Below, in pieces: positions 16,479 to 26,168 of a stretch of DNA of 64,000 nt. A program made the translations under genes and the position numbers. The notes beneath the pieces are model-generated. The model saw nothing but the letters and a program-made list of their open reading frames with translations, was not told the origin of the DNA and searched no databases. Where the stretch lies: the NCBI GenBank assembly GCA_024398135.1, contig CP073750.1, forward strand, positions 186,001-250,000, given 5' to 3'. The stretch comes from a bacterium SCSIO 12643 (lineage in GTDB: Bacteria > Bacteroidota > Bacteroidia > Flavobacteriales_G > Salibacteraceae). Position 1 is the stretch's first letter, and each line of letters opens with the position of its first letter.

Positions 16479-19400
16479 CTATTTCTGTTTTCGTTTTATC
16501 GCGAAATAAGCCAGTAAAACAGAGACTCCAACCACGCTCACCAAAATATATACCCAAGATGGAATCGGTAACGGATCTCCTTGCGCATATGAGTGTAACC
16601 CGGATAAATAATAGTTTACTCCAAATGAAGTCATGATAATGCTAAAGAACGCTACCACGCTCGCTGCACTAAACCAGTATTTAAATGGTTTGATCACCGG
16701 GATCAAACGTAAATGCAATACAATCGCATAAGCCAAAATAGAGATTAATGCCCAAGTTTCTTTCGGATCCCACCCCCAATAACGTCCCCAACTTTCATTG
16801 GCCCATACACCTCCTAAAAACGTTCCGATGGTCAGCATATAAATCCCTATCGTCATGGCCATTTCATTCAATAGCGTGATTTCTTTTAAGGCATTCTTTA
16901 CGGCATCATTTTGCTTTCTTACCAAAATCATCATCCATAAAGAAGTGAAACCTAATAATGCAGATAATGCCAATGGTGCATAACTCCCCACTATAATGGC
17001 TACGTGAATTTTTAACCAATAAGATTTCAATACCGGTACCAGATTGGTAATTTCCGGATTGAGCCAATCTAAAAACGCAACAAACAATAGTGTCCCCGTA
17101 AACAATGTAGCCAACGGTAGTATAAAATCGGTCTTTTTATGGAATAAGATTCCAAATAAGATGGTCGCCCAGGATACCAGAATCGTCATTTCATATCCAT
17201 TACTCCATGGCGGATATCCACCCGCATACCAACGGATAATCATATTGGCAGTTTGGACTACAAATAAGAAAGCTGTAAAATACACCAGTCCTTTTTGAAT
17301 TTTAAATAGTATCAAACGTGGTTTGAAAAGTAATGTGATGGCTATGATTAATAGAATGAGTCCTACGAGTGCATAACTGTAGAACAAATGGAAAAACAGG
17401 CGCATTTTATTGTACCATAATTCTGCTTTGATTTGATTTTGAGATGGAATAATGTCTTCTGCGTAATGCTCCTGGTACTTTTTGATGTAACCAATGTATT
17501 CGTGTACTTTGGATAAATCTCCCGTCATTCTCGCAGAATCACTCGCATTAAAAACCATTGGTAGGATATTCCGAATAAAAACAGAATCCTCCTGTCCTAC
17601 ACCCAATAAAACAGATTTATCTGTAAACCATCCGTGATTCAAATCATCAGGTTTCGGGAACATCTTCATGTATGAATCAGTTAAGGCCTGATACAAGATA
17701 TTGAAACGCTCATCTACCTTAATCACTTCTTCCATATGGGCTGAGCGCTGATCGGGCTTGGTATTATACGCTTCATCCACCATATCCTGAAGTTTGTATT
17801 GCCCTTCCGCATTAAAGAAGTCTTTAAGCGCCAAAAACTCCGAAGTACTTCCCAATTTCTCTTGAATCAAACGCCCCTTCTCCTGATCAATCTTAATCAC
17901 TGGTGCAAAGGTCCAAAATTGAGGTTTCGCATGAATGGCCAAAAACAACTGATTGACGTCCAGTTTGGTTTTCACCGAATCATACTGCAAATTGAATGTC
18001 GTTTTTCCGGTTAGTTTACGGGTTAGTTCGGATGCCAATGTATTGACCGGCTTGATTCGACCGTCCATGTCTTGCAATAACAATCCACCAAAAGCTTGTC
18101 CCACTTCTTTTGGAAATACTCCGGATACCTTTTCAAACTCACCAGAGTTTTGTCCAACTACAGTCAGCGAAAACAATAACAAAATCAATGTGGTCATTCG
18201 TTGCTTTTTCACTTTAGCCAATGAACGACTTAAAAACTGGAAACGACTGTCTTTGGCAAACAAACTCCAGATCATCCCTAGTGTCAATAAAAAATATCCC
18301 AAATAGGTCACTTGTGTTCCCCACCAGTCATGATTTACGCTCAATACCGTTCCTTTTTCATCCGTATCATATGATGCCTGAAAAAAACGGAATCCTCCGT
18401 GATCCAATACATTATTCATGTAAATGGTATATGGAAATTTCTCTGATCCATCGATTACATCTAAATAACTGGAGTATGAGGACGGACTGGTACTTCCAGG
18501 ATAACGGATCAATTCAAAATCTTTTAAGTACAATGAGAATCCCAGAGGAATAATTTCAGGTCCAATAGCCACACTCACCTGCTTTCCGTTGAGTTTGAAT
18601 TCACTTGATTTCGATGTTTCTGTAGGTCGGTAATCCAACGCAATTTCTTTATGTTCTCCTTCACTGCTTACATTTAAAATAACTTTATCAGAAAGGGTTC
18701 TTTGTAATTTCTTATCCTCTGAAGAAGTATAACCAATTTTGGAATCCGGGTGTGCGCTCTTTACCACAAAACTCATAGCTCCAGCTCTGTATAATGAGGC
18801 AAATTTCAAAGGGACTAAAGTATCTGCAGCAAAACTGCCAGAAGTTTGTGTCGCCATTTCTAAAACTTCGGCAGGTACATTAGATTGAATAAACATTTGG
18901 TCTCCTTCCAATCGTAATTGTACATCTACCGGATCATTGGCATTAAAGCCAATCATTCCATAAGGTGAATCTATGACCTGCCCCCTTTTCATCACATATG
19001 TTGCTCGCTGCCCCTGATCGGCCATCACCACGGTCAATAAATAATCAGCTCCGGCTACAATGTCTTTTTCTGCAAATGGAATATAATCTACGCTTGATAC
19101 TGTAACATCGTTTAGTGTATATTCAAATTTTGGAGGGGTTAATACGGTTGGTTCTAATCCTTTCACTAACTCTTCTTCATCTACTTTTAGTGTCAGATAG
19201 CTTTTATTGCTCCGCATAGTTTCGGTCGCATGTCCCTCCCGGATACTCACCACTCCTTCAAATCCGGTATATCGACTTACGAATGCACCAATGAGCACCA
19301 CCACAAATCCCAAATGAAAAAATAGCAAAGACCATTTCTCTCTTCGATACAATCTGTATTTCTGAATGTTTAGAAGAAAATTTACCGCCAATAACCCCAT

Positions 19401-19562
19401 GATCAATTCAAACCACCAGGCATCATATACAACTGCTCTCACCGCAGGCGTTCCGTAATCATTTTCTAAAAATGTGCCGTATCCACAAGCAGTTCCAAAT
19501 ATCAATAATATGATCAGGGATATTTTATTGGAACTCAGAAAACCCATCAACTGCTTCATCAT
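16479..19562 (-). CDS. ccsBA: Fused ResB-CcsA cytochrome c synthase
   Basis: This 1027-residue membrane protein exports heme and attaches it to apocytochrome c (system II). The N-terminal half is ResB/CcsB-like: helices near 15-30, 48-65 and 75-95, a large periplasmic part and a helix near 410-430. The C-terminal half, after about 730, is CcsA-like with a run of helices and the heme-binding WWD-type motif WGRYWGWDPKETW at 925-937. Between the two lies a long soluble region and a second hydrophobic segment ending VVGQ (about 460-472). It follows nrfA on the same strand with its own promoter and should mature NrfA, NrfH and the cbb3 oxidase cytochromes. Confidence 0.92.
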   Translation of the reverse strand: MMKQLMGFLSSNKISLIILLIFGTACGYGTFLENDYGTPAVRAVVYDAWWFELIMGLLAVNFLLNIQKYRLYRREKWSLLFFHLGFVVVLIGAFVSRYTGFEGVVSIREGHATETMRSNKSYLTLKVDEEELVKGLEPTVLTPPKFEYTLNDVTVSSVDYIPFAEKDIVAGADYLLTVVMADQGQRATYVMKRGQVIDSPYGMIGFNANDPVDVQLRLEGDQMFIQSNVPAEVLEMATQTSGSFAADTLVPLKFASLYRAGAMSFVVKSAHPDSKIGYTSSEDKKLQRTLSDKVILNVSSEGEHKEIALDYRPTETSKSSEFKLNGKQVSVAIGPEIIPLGFSLYLKDFELIRYPGSTSPSSYSSYLDVIDGSEKFPYTIYMNNVLDHGGFRFFQASYDTDEKGTVLSVNHDWWGTQVTYLGYFLLTLGMIWSLFAKDSRFQFLSRSLAKVKKQRMTTLILLLFSLTVVGQNSGEFEKVSGVFPKEVGQAFGGLLLQDMDGRIKPVNTLASELTRKLTGKTTFNLQYDSVKTKLDVNQLFLAIHAKPQFWTFAPVIKIDQEKGRLIQEKLGSTSEFLALKDFFNAEGQYKLQDMVDEAYNTKPDQRSAHMEEVIKVDERFNILYQALTDSYMKMFPKPDDLNHGWFTDKSVLLGVGQEDSVFIRNILPMVFNASDSARMTGDLSKVHEYIGYIKKYQEHYAEDIIPSQNQIKAELWYNKMRLFFHLFYSYALVGLILLIIAITLLFKPRLILFKIQKGLVYFTAFLFVVQTANMIIRWYAGGYPPWSNGYEMTILVSWATILFGILFHKKTDFILPLATLFTGTLLFVAFLDWLNPEITNLVPVLKSYWLKIHVAIIVGSYAPLALSALLGFTSLWMMILVRKQNDAVKNALKEITLLNEMAMTIGIYMLTIGTFLGGVWANESWGRYWGWDPKETWALISILAYAIVLHLRLIPVIKPFKYWFSAASVVAFFSIIMTSFGVNYYLSGLHSYAQGDPLPIPSWVYILVSVVGVSVLLAYFAIKRKQK

Positions 19563-19566
19563 GACG

Positions 19567-19574
19567 CAAAAGTA
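19567..19574 (-). promoter_or_regulatory. Promoter core TACTTTTG of ccsBA
   Basis: An exact TAnnTTTG element on the minus strand ends 4 bases before the ATG at 19562, predicting a leaderless transcript. The base immediately upstream is the first base of the nrfA terminator hairpin, so terminator and promoter abut. Confidence 0.55.
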
Positions 19575-19600
19575 AAAATGGTGCCCTGGGGCACCATTTT
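19575..19600 (-). terminator. Terminator hairpin of the nrf operon
   Basis: AAAATGGTGCC and GGCACCATTTT form an 11-bp stem with a CTGG loop, starting 31 bases after the nrfA stop codon. On the minus strand the stem leads into TTTTTAC, whose last bases form the ccsBA promoter core. Confidence 0.75.
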
Positions 19601-19631
19601 ATTATTATTTAAATTTAAATTCTGAAAAAAA

Positions 19632-21092
19632 CTACTCTGCAGATTCTTTCATCCATGTAGGAAGTACATCCTTTTTGAATTGTTCTTTTTCCGCTTCTAA
19701 TTTTTCCATATCCAATCCAATGTATTCTTGAGCTAATGCTTTTGTCTCAATATTTGGATAAGGTACTGGTTCGTTTAATCCTAAGCTACTTAATAAACGT
19801 GCTAATTTCAAACGTGCTTCTTGAGCGATTCTGGTTCCGGAAGTCATAATTCTACTTACTTCTAATGGTGCGTGGAAAGAAGCTCCGTGAGAAGCCACCG
19901 CATAATCCCAACGCCATTGTGCGTGACGAATATCCATTAAAATCGGTTTCATTTGTTCTTCAGTGGCACCTAATTCCCAGGCTTTACCTGCTTCAACGTG
20001 TGCACGTACCAGCAATTTTTCTAACTCAATCGCTTGCTCTTTGTTCTTAGCTTGTCTTTCATAAACATCGCCTACTAAAGCTTTAGTTTCCTGACGGTGA
20101 CATACCTGACAAGAATTTGCCGGATTAGCCAATGGAGACTGAATATGGTGATCTGTGAATTTCTGTCCACCTTCAGTTTTATATGGCATATGACAATCAG
20201 AACAAGAAACACCACGTTTAGCATGCACACTCTGAGTAAACATTTCGTAACCCGGGTGTTGTGCTTTTAACATAGGAGCTTTACTAATGGTATGCGTCCA
20301 ATCTGCAAACTCGATATTGTCATAATAAGCTTCCATTTCTTCAACGCCCATACCTTTTTTCCAAGGGAATGTTAAATATGGTACGCCTTCTTTACCAGGA
20401 ATTTTCTTATCAAAATAATACTCTACGTGACACTGTGCACATACTAATGAACGCATCTCCTGGTGAGAAGCTTCAGAGATATCTTTTCCCATAGCTTCGA
20501 ATCCTTCAACTAATGCAGGACGAGAAATACGTAAACTCATGTTTTTAGAATCGTGACAATCCGCGCATCCAATAGGATTGGTTACTTCAGGACCTTTGTC
20601 TGCCCATTTTCCTTTGTAAAACTCCTCAATACCCAATTCGTTCATCAAACGTGGCACATCCGGACTTTTACAAGTCCAACAAGTACTTGGCATTGGACCA
20701 GTTCCAGGACCTGTTGGCCCTCCTGTTCTCAATGTATTATGGATATCGGTAATTGCATATCCGTGACCAATTGGTGCATTATAGTCTTTCGCAAAACCAT
20801 AACCTGCCCATAGTACAACTAATCTTGGAGACTCTTCTAGCATATCCTTATACCCGTCTTTGCTATTATAGCTTTTGAACGTAGTATCCAGGGTTTGCAT
20901 GAATGACTGATACTCTCTTGGGAAATATTCCCCCCAAACGGCATTATCAGATTCATTTTCATCAATCTCAATCTTAGGCATGTATGCAAAACGTGCCTCT
21001 GCTTTCCGGTTGGTAATATTACTAGCTAATAATCCTAATAAAAATACAACTACAATAGTCACCACCAGGAGTGTCCAATTTCTAGCTTTCAT
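19632..21092 (-). CDS. nrfA: Cytochrome c nitrite reductase, catalytic subunit
   Basis: The 486-residue exported pentaheme enzyme reduces nitrite to ammonium with six electrons. A signal anchor spans residues 7-23. Heme sites in order are the active-site CWTCK at 138-142 (lysine ligand), then CADCH 176-180, CAQCH 218-222, CSDCH 297-301 and CQVCH 328-332. All five are present, and the conserved DHHIQSP is at 314-320. It starts 4 bases after nrfH and shares an operon with it and an outer-membrane porin. Confidence 0.96.
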   Translation of the reverse strand: MKARNWTLLVVTIVVVFLLGLLASNITNRKAEARFAYMPKIEIDENESDNAVWGEYFPREYQSFMQTLDTTFKSYNSKDGYKDMLEESPRLVVLWAGYGFAKDYNAPIGHGYAITDIHNTLRTGGPTGPGTGPMPSTCWTCKSPDVPRLMNELGIEEFYKGKWADKGPEVTNPIGCADCHDSKNMSLRISRPALVEGFEAMGKDISEASHQEMRSLVCAQCHVEYYFDKKIPGKEGVPYLTFPWKKGMGVEEMEAYYDNIEFADWTHTISKAPMLKAQHPGYEMFTQSVHAKRGVSCSDCHMPYKTEGGQKFTDHHIQSPLANPANSCQVCHRQETKALVGDVYERQAKNKEQAIELEKLLVRAHVEAGKAWELGATEEQMKPILMDIRHAQWRWDYAVASHGASFHAPLEVSRIMTSGTRIAQEARLKLARLLSSLGLNEPVPYPNIETKALAQEYIGLDMEKLEAEKEQFKKDVLPTWMKESAE

Positions 21093-21096
21093 AATT

Positions 21097-21705
21097 CTAC
21101 TTTTTAGTGTTGTTTTGGTCGATTTGTTCTTTCATCCACTGTGGTACAATGGACTCTTTATTCTCTTCTTCTGATAATGGTTCTACTTGATAACCCACAG
21201 ATGACAAGCTTTTTACACGTCCGTGAGGAACTTCACGATGACATTCCCAACATTGTCTATCTGTTCTACTCGCATCATGTCCTTCTATCCAGGCGGATGC
21301 CTTAGCATCTGTAACCTGGTCGCTGTGACAACGGATACAATTGGCCTTTACTACTTCCTGTCCTGCTTCATGCATGACGATAACTTCCGGTTCTGCATGT
21401 AACGTAAAAATAGTAGCGTGATATAACCCGTCTTTTGCTTTAAAGGCATACTTTCTGAACACATTATCATGGGGAACATGACAATCATTACAATTCGTCA
21501 CTTTTCCGTGTGAGCTATGATCCCAGGTAATGTATTCAGGTGTCATTACGTGACAGTTAATACAAGTTTTCGGATCATCAGATAAATAAGAAATGGCTTT
21601 AGATTCCTGTAAGATAAACAAACCTAAACCGATGACGGAACCCGAAAGTATGATCACCCAGGTTTGCCATTTCTTTGGCGGTTTTAAATTAGAAATAAAG
21701 CGCAT
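21097..21705 (-). CDS. nrfH: Cytochrome c nitrite reductase, membrane-bound tetraheme subunit
   Basis: NrfH takes electrons from menaquinol and passes them to NrfA. The 202-residue protein has one N-terminal membrane helix (about 14-33) and four heme sites: CINCH 48-52, CNDCH 72-76, CIRCH 123-127 and CWECH 152-156, as expected for the NapC/NirT/NrfH family. It lies 9 bases after the porin gene and 4 before nrfA. The C-terminal extension after the last heme is acidic. Confidence 0.95.
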   Translation of the reverse strand: MRFISNLKPPKKWQTWVIILSGSVIGLGLFILQESKAISYLSDDPKTCINCHVMTPEYITWDHSSHGKVTNCNDCHVPHDNVFRKYAFKAKDGLYHATIFTLHAEPEVIVMHEAGQEVVKANCIRCHSDQVTDAKASAWIEGHDASRTDRQCWECHREVPHGRVKSLSSVGYQVEPLSEEENKESIVPQWMKEQIDQNNTKK

Positions 21706-21714
21706 GTCTAAAAT

Positions 21715-23082
21715 TTATTTTTTAATACTCAAAAGATCTGTTGCGAAGTTGATTTGTAACCACATCCAGTTATTCGTTCCGGTTTTTGCTAAACCGTTTA
21801 CCGGATCGGCCATATTCTTAATTTGCTTCATTGAATCTGTAGCAAACATTTGAGAATAACCTACGTTGGCAGATACTCCTTTTGTTAATACTACTTTGTA
21901 AACTAAATCAATCTCAGTACCTAATCCAGAATCTACTGTTCTGGTTCCAGCAGGATCTGTTAAATCCAATAACTCCACCGGAGACATAAAATAGTGTACA
22001 AAAGTTAATAATGAGTGTTTATTGGTCTTACCTAGTTTAAAGTTCGCTTTACCATAAATATCAATTAACCCGGTATTTCTTCCATTTTGGCCATGTGCAT
22101 TACCTACATAGAAGTAATCCATAAATCCATAAAACTTGTGATTTGTACCATATAGAGGATTCCATGAGTTGTTATTCTTCGCATCTGCATCATGTGCAGT
22201 TCCTGAAGCATAATCCACACCAATCGTAATTGGAGTCAGATCAGTTTTGTAAGTAAAGTTCAATGCTACAAAATATGCGCTAATATCCTGATCAGCAACA
22301 TTCTTACCCATTTGGTAATACATCTCTGCACCGATTTTCCACTTATCACCTTTATATGTAGGAATTAAACCAATAGTTTGGCTACTTACCACAGAAGAAT
22401 CAGCGATTTTTTCTCTTCCGTCATTGTTGAATAACAAGGAAGCAGATAACTTATCCCAGTCTTTATGCGCCCAAACATACCCCATCATTTTATAATTATT
22501 TAGCTGGTATTGACTGAACGACAAGTACTTTGGTTCATTTTGGAACTGGTTAAACGCGAATCCACCATGAACTTTTAATTTTTTAGTAGCATCTTGATAC
22601 TTGATCACAAATGCATCATGGCTACGTCCTTGTGCAGCCCAATCTAAATTACCAAAGAAACGTGCATTATCATAGTCAATCGCCTGACGTCCTACTTTAA
22701 ATGCCCAGTTTTTATTCATATAATACTCCCCATATGCTTCATATGCATTGAACATAGAAGGATCCGCCTTATAAATCTGACTTGTGCTACCCCACATACG
22801 CACGTCTTGCAGATTTAAATGAATATGAAATTTAGAATTTTTATAATCGAACCAGATTCTAGAACGTTGCTCTACGAATCCAGCCGCTTTTAAAGTATCT
22901 GAGAATGGTTTTTTGAAACCGTGACGGTATTCGAATCTCGGTCTGATTTGAGCTCCGATTGTAACTACTCCTGTATCTTTAGGATTTGAATCTCCGGCAG
23001 AATCTGCCGCCATGACAGGTTGAAATACAATTGCTTGTACTAAAGCAATTCCGACCCATTTAAGTGTATTTTTCGTAAACAT
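21715..23082 (-). CDS. Outer-membrane beta-barrel porin of the alginate-export type, first gene of the nrf operon
   Basis: The 455-residue product has a signal peptide (MFTKNTLKWVGIALVQAIVF, cut after MAA) followed by alternating amphipathic strands to a C-terminal QINFATDLLSIKK. The opening IGAQIRPRFEYRHGF and the pattern VEQRSRIWFDYKN...VRMWG match the Alginate_exp family of 16- to 18-strand porins. I set the start at ATG 23080-23082: the longer frame begins at a TTG inside the promoter core. Its position ahead of nrfHA suggests it lets nitrite or another small solute into the periplasm; that is inference. Confidence 0.8.
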   Translation of the reverse strand: MFTKNTLKWVGIALVQAIVFQPVMAADSAGDSNPKDTGVVTIGAQIRPRFEYRHGFKKPFSDTLKAAGFVEQRSRIWFDYKNSKFHIHLNLQDVRMWGSTSQIYKADPSMFNAYEAYGEYYMNKNWAFKVGRQAIDYDNARFFGNLDWAAQGRSHDAFVIKYQDATKKLKVHGGFAFNQFQNEPKYLSFSQYQLNNYKMMGYVWAHKDWDKLSASLLFNNDGREKIADSSVVSSQTIGLIPTYKGDKWKIGAEMYYQMGKNVADQDISAYFVALNFTYKTDLTPITIGVDYASGTAHDADAKNNNSWNPLYGTNHKFYGFMDYFYVGNAHGQNGRNTGLIDIYGKANFKLGKTNKHSLLTFVHYFMSPVELLDLTDPAGTRTVDSGLGTEIDLVYKVVLTKGVSANVGYSQMFATDSMKQIKNMADPVNGLAKTGTNNWMWLQINFATDLLSIKK

Positions 23083-23112
23083 AATACAATTTTTTGTGTA
23101 AATATGACTACT

Positions 23113-23120
23113 CAAAATTA
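23113..23120 (-). promoter_or_regulatory. Promoter core TAATTTTG of the porin-nrfHA operon
   Basis: The minus strand carries TAATTTTG, an exact TAnnTTTG core, 30 bases ahead of the ATG. A second core, TATATTTG at 23145-23152, lies further upstream. Either could be used; the two give different distances to the Crp/Fnr-type site. Confidence 0.5.
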
Positions 23121-23162
23121 CACTACCATGACAATTATTTCAATCAAATATAATGCAATTTC

Positions 23163-23178
23163 TGTGACTTTAATCACA
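23163..23178 (-). promoter_or_regulatory. Crp/Fnr-family operator TGTGA-N6-TCACA
   Basis: TGTGACTTTAATCACA is a perfect TGTGA-N6-TCACA palindrome, the consensus of the Crp/Fnr family. With the core at 23113-23120 in use, its centre would be about 63 bases upstream of transcription start, a classic activating position. A regulator responding to low oxygen or nitrogen oxides is likely given the operon; its gene is not in the window. Confidence 0.75.
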
Positions 23179-23327
23179 TATTAAATTGTATTAAAGTTTC
23201 CTTTTTGTAAAGAAAACCTTACTTATTACTGAATTACAATGCTTTAGAAATTATTATTGTTTTTTACACAAAACGCGTAAAACGGAGAGTTAACGAATAT
23301 AATCGTCCTTTTGTCAGAATTTCAATT

Positions 23328-24383
23328 TTAGATTTTAAGGATTTTTTGATATTGAATTTGCCCGTCAGATTTTATCAGTTTTAGCACGTATAAACCCTGT
23401 GATAAAATGGATAAATCATTACTTCCCTGAACGAATTCTATTTTTATTTCATGTCCGTATTGATCTAAAAGAATTGCATGATCAAACTGGCTTACAATAT
23501 TCACAACTCCGCTGGTGGGATTCGGATAAACTAAACCTTGTTCGTTTCCTAATTCTAAAATAGATGTCACATTCGGATTCCAACTATTCCCAATTTGATT
23601 TCCCCATAGGTATTCGGCTAGCTCGGGATAATCGATAAAGGGATTTCGATTCTTTTGAAATTTGGTATATATAATCTCATTTCGATTTCTTTCCCAATCG
23701 GATACAGGATCATTTCTGTGCCACTCTAATAAAGTTGTCAATGAAGCTTGTAACGGATTTTTGTCACTTTTACTCAATAAGGTATTTGTAAGTTCTAAAT
23801 CCGGCTCGTTGCCATTTCCTTCATAGCGAACAGCCATATAAAAAATCATTCTGGCCACATCTCCCTTCACCGCATCAGGTGGTTCAAAGGTCCATAAATT
23901 AGCATCTCTCTTTGACCCTGTTTGATACCCATCATCTACCACATCTATACAAGATACACAATCATCAAAATTTCGATTATTTCTGGTAGAATTTACACTA
24001 ATATCACATGGTCTTAAATGATGTACATCAGTCCCTGCTCCTGTGCTGGTTCCAAAATCACCTCGTGACTTTGCCCAAACATGTTCTCTATTCCATCCTT
24101 GTCCTCCGTTATACTCCTGTGCCGCATCCACACTTCTTCCAGAATAAATAAGAATGACATTGTTAGGGTTTACGGTATCCTGATCTGTCTGCTTAAGAAT
24201 ATCCCATACATCGGTGGATGATGATGTATACGAATAGGCTTGATGATTACGAATAATCAGATGTAACTCTTGCTTTAAAGTCGCATCACTACTATTAAAA
24301 GCAGTTTGATAATAATCCGAAATCTGCCCAAACACATTGGTATAGATCAATATGTTAACTGCCAACAACCCTAACCTTAGCAT
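23328..24383 (-). CDS. Exported endonuclease I with type IX secretion C-terminal domain
   Basis: The 351-residue secreted nuclease degrades extracellular nucleic acid, probably for nutrition. A signal peptide covers about residues 1-19 from ATG 24381-24383; the frame could extend to TTG 24395. The endonuclease I core includes WNREHVWAKSRGDF (the metal-binding His motif), DVHHLRPCDISVNSTRNNR and the DPVSDWERNRN region. The last 75 residues, starting LVYPNPTSGVVNI and ending YQKILKI, form the sorting domain recognised by the type IX system, so the protein should be released or surface-attached. Confidence 0.93.
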   Translation of the reverse strand: MLRLGLLAVNILIYTNVFGQISDYYQTAFNSSDATLKQELHLIIRNHQAYSYTSSSTDVWDILKQTDQDTVNPNNVILIYSGRSVDAAQEYNGGQGWNREHVWAKSRGDFGTSTGAGTDVHHLRPCDISVNSTRNNRNFDDCVSCIDVVDDGYQTGSKRDANLWTFEPPDAVKGDVARMIFYMAVRYEGNGNEPDLELTNTLLSKSDKNPLQASLTTLLEWHRNDPVSDWERNRNEIIYTKFQKNRNPFIDYPELAEYLWGNQIGNSWNPNVTSILELGNEQGLVYPNPTSGVVNIVSQFDHAILLDQYGHEIKIEFVQGSNDLSILSQGLYVLKLIKSDGQIQYQKILKI

Positions 24384-24459
24384 ATACTTATTCAATGAAC
24401 TGCGAATCTAAGGATTCTATACGAACAAATGCTTACACTATATTTTCTTATGATTAAGT

Positions 24460-25953
24460 TTACTCTATCTCTTCCGCTGGAACAACTTCCAAATTTCGGA
24501 TTAAGTAAGTTTCCGTTTCTGCATACTCCTGTATGATCTCAAACGTATTGAGACGAAGTTCTTCTAATTGGTCCTTGAAGATATAATAGTATTGATCTCC
24601 CGCATCAAAGCCATCTCTATCTACACGATTTAACCAATTTAGTTGATGTGTCTCTCTATAGAAATTGGTAGCTGGTTCAAATAACCAATGAATACCCAAA
24701 CTTACATCTGTCTCATTTGGGAAATTATCCTGATGGTATTTCTCCAATGTTTCTACCATGTTTTTAGTATACATGTCATACCCCCACTCCGATGAAGCGT
24801 GCCAATCAAACTTAAAAACAAAACTTATAATTGAAGCCAATGCTAAACCGTACATTACTGGCGCCATCCACTTTTTATTTCCTAAAGCCGATACATATTG
24901 CGCTAAAAAACCAAAATGAACGAGATACAATGGAATTAGAAATGATGAAAATCTGGCCACCGGATAATCCGCTCCAAGAATCACATGTGACAAGATAATA
25001 ATGGATGAAATACATATTAGAAGTAAATTCGATACAATTAAGCCCTTATAACTCTCAAAAAACTGCACCTCTTTTTGAATCAATTTAAATATGATCCAAA
25101 CAAATGTTAAAAGCACAATGAGAACCAATACTATTTTAGCTACAACAAATGCGGTATCTGATAGTCCTAATCCATGTGTTAAGTTAATCGAAACATGTGT
25201 CAACGTATTTTCAAAGAAACCCTCCTTTCCTCCAAAATCTAGTTTACTAAATGTGAGTACACGTCTTACCGGTTCAAACAAAATGGCTGTGGCAATCAAC
25301 AATGGAATAATATGCACTTTGTTTATTTGAAACAGCTCAAACTTGCCTGCTTTAACATAAAACTGCTCCATAAAGATCACTACATTATATACTGCTAAAA
25401 AAGACACATAAATGGTGAGCATGGTAAAACTGCTTAAACTCGCTAAAATTGCAGCTGAATGAAACCAGATCAGGTACTTGCGATTTGGTTCCCGCAGATA
25501 TTCGATCAAATAGTACATTCCCATAATCATAAAACCGAAAGACAATCCGTAACCTCTGGCCACACTAAATAAATCAATCATTGCCAGATTTGAAATCAAT
25601 AGTGCAAATACAGGTATTGTAATAATTGGATCTTCACTTCGGTAAAGCAAATAGGAATAACGCATGTAAATCAACAAGGCTAACAAATTGGGTAAGCGCA
25701 ATGCAATCTCCGAACTCCCAAATATCATTTCTGAATACTTCATAGATAGACTATTCAAAATGTGATTATTGGTATACCAATTTTTAAATGAGATGATATC
25801 CATAAAACTATCATGAATAAAAGCCAAGTAGGTGTAGCTCTCATCATGGGTAAATGAGGTCATTGAGGCCTTTATAAACATGGCTATAAATAGGATAGCT
25901 CCAAGAATTATCACAATATATTTCGCGATATTGGTGTGTTTTATTTCGGACAT
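24460..25953 (-). CDS. GT-C-fold membrane glycosyltransferase-like protein (ArnT/PMT type)
   Basis: The 497-residue polytopic protein has about 11 membrane helices and a C-terminal periplasmic domain. The first loop contains THDESYTY (about 33-40), with the Asp-Glu pair expected in the first periplasmic loop of lipid-linked sugar transferases. The later AALRLPN-like stretch EIALRLPNLLALL is also typical of this superfamily. Donor and acceptor are unknown. It stands alone between the nuclease and a small-protein gene. Confidence 0.75.
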   Translation of the reverse strand: MSEIKHTNIAKYIVIILGAILFIAMFIKASMTSFTHDESYTYLAFIHDSFMDIISFKNWYTNNHILNSLSMKYSEMIFGSSEIALRLPNLLALLIYMRYSYLLYRSEDPIITIPVFALLISNLAMIDLFSVARGYGLSFGFMIMGMYYLIEYLREPNRKYLIWFHSAAILASLSSFTMLTIYVSFLAVYNVVIFMEQFYVKAGKFELFQINKVHIIPLLIATAILFEPVRRVLTFSKLDFGGKEGFFENTLTHVSINLTHGLGLSDTAFVVAKIVLVLIVLLTFVWIIFKLIQKEVQFFESYKGLIVSNLLLICISSIIILSHVILGADYPVARFSSFLIPLYLVHFGFLAQYVSALGNKKWMAPVMYGLALASIISFVFKFDWHASSEWGYDMYTKNMVETLEKYHQDNFPNETDVSLGIHWLFEPATNFYRETHQLNWLNRVDRDGFDAGDQYYYIFKDQLEELRLNTFEIIQEYAETETYLIRNLEVVPAEEIE

Positions 25954-26168
25954 ATAATTCTTGATCTTTTAAATCTCAAACGAAGCAATACTTCTTACAT
26001 TTTTGATAAAGCGGAGCGCAAAATACACCTTTTCAGGACAAACCTCAAAATGAAGAAAATATTATCTCGACTTCATAAATATAGAGGACAAACTTTCAAT
26101 GAATATGAGCAAATAAAGGCAACATCAATGTTGAATATAAGTGTTGCATTACAATTTGAGGCATAAAA

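Noticed and set aside
26050-26166. 38-codon plus-strand ORF starting ATG 26050, before the hairpin at 26169-26198
   Set aside because: No promoter core or ribosome site, no recognisable motif, and the hairpin fits the minus-strand gene better.
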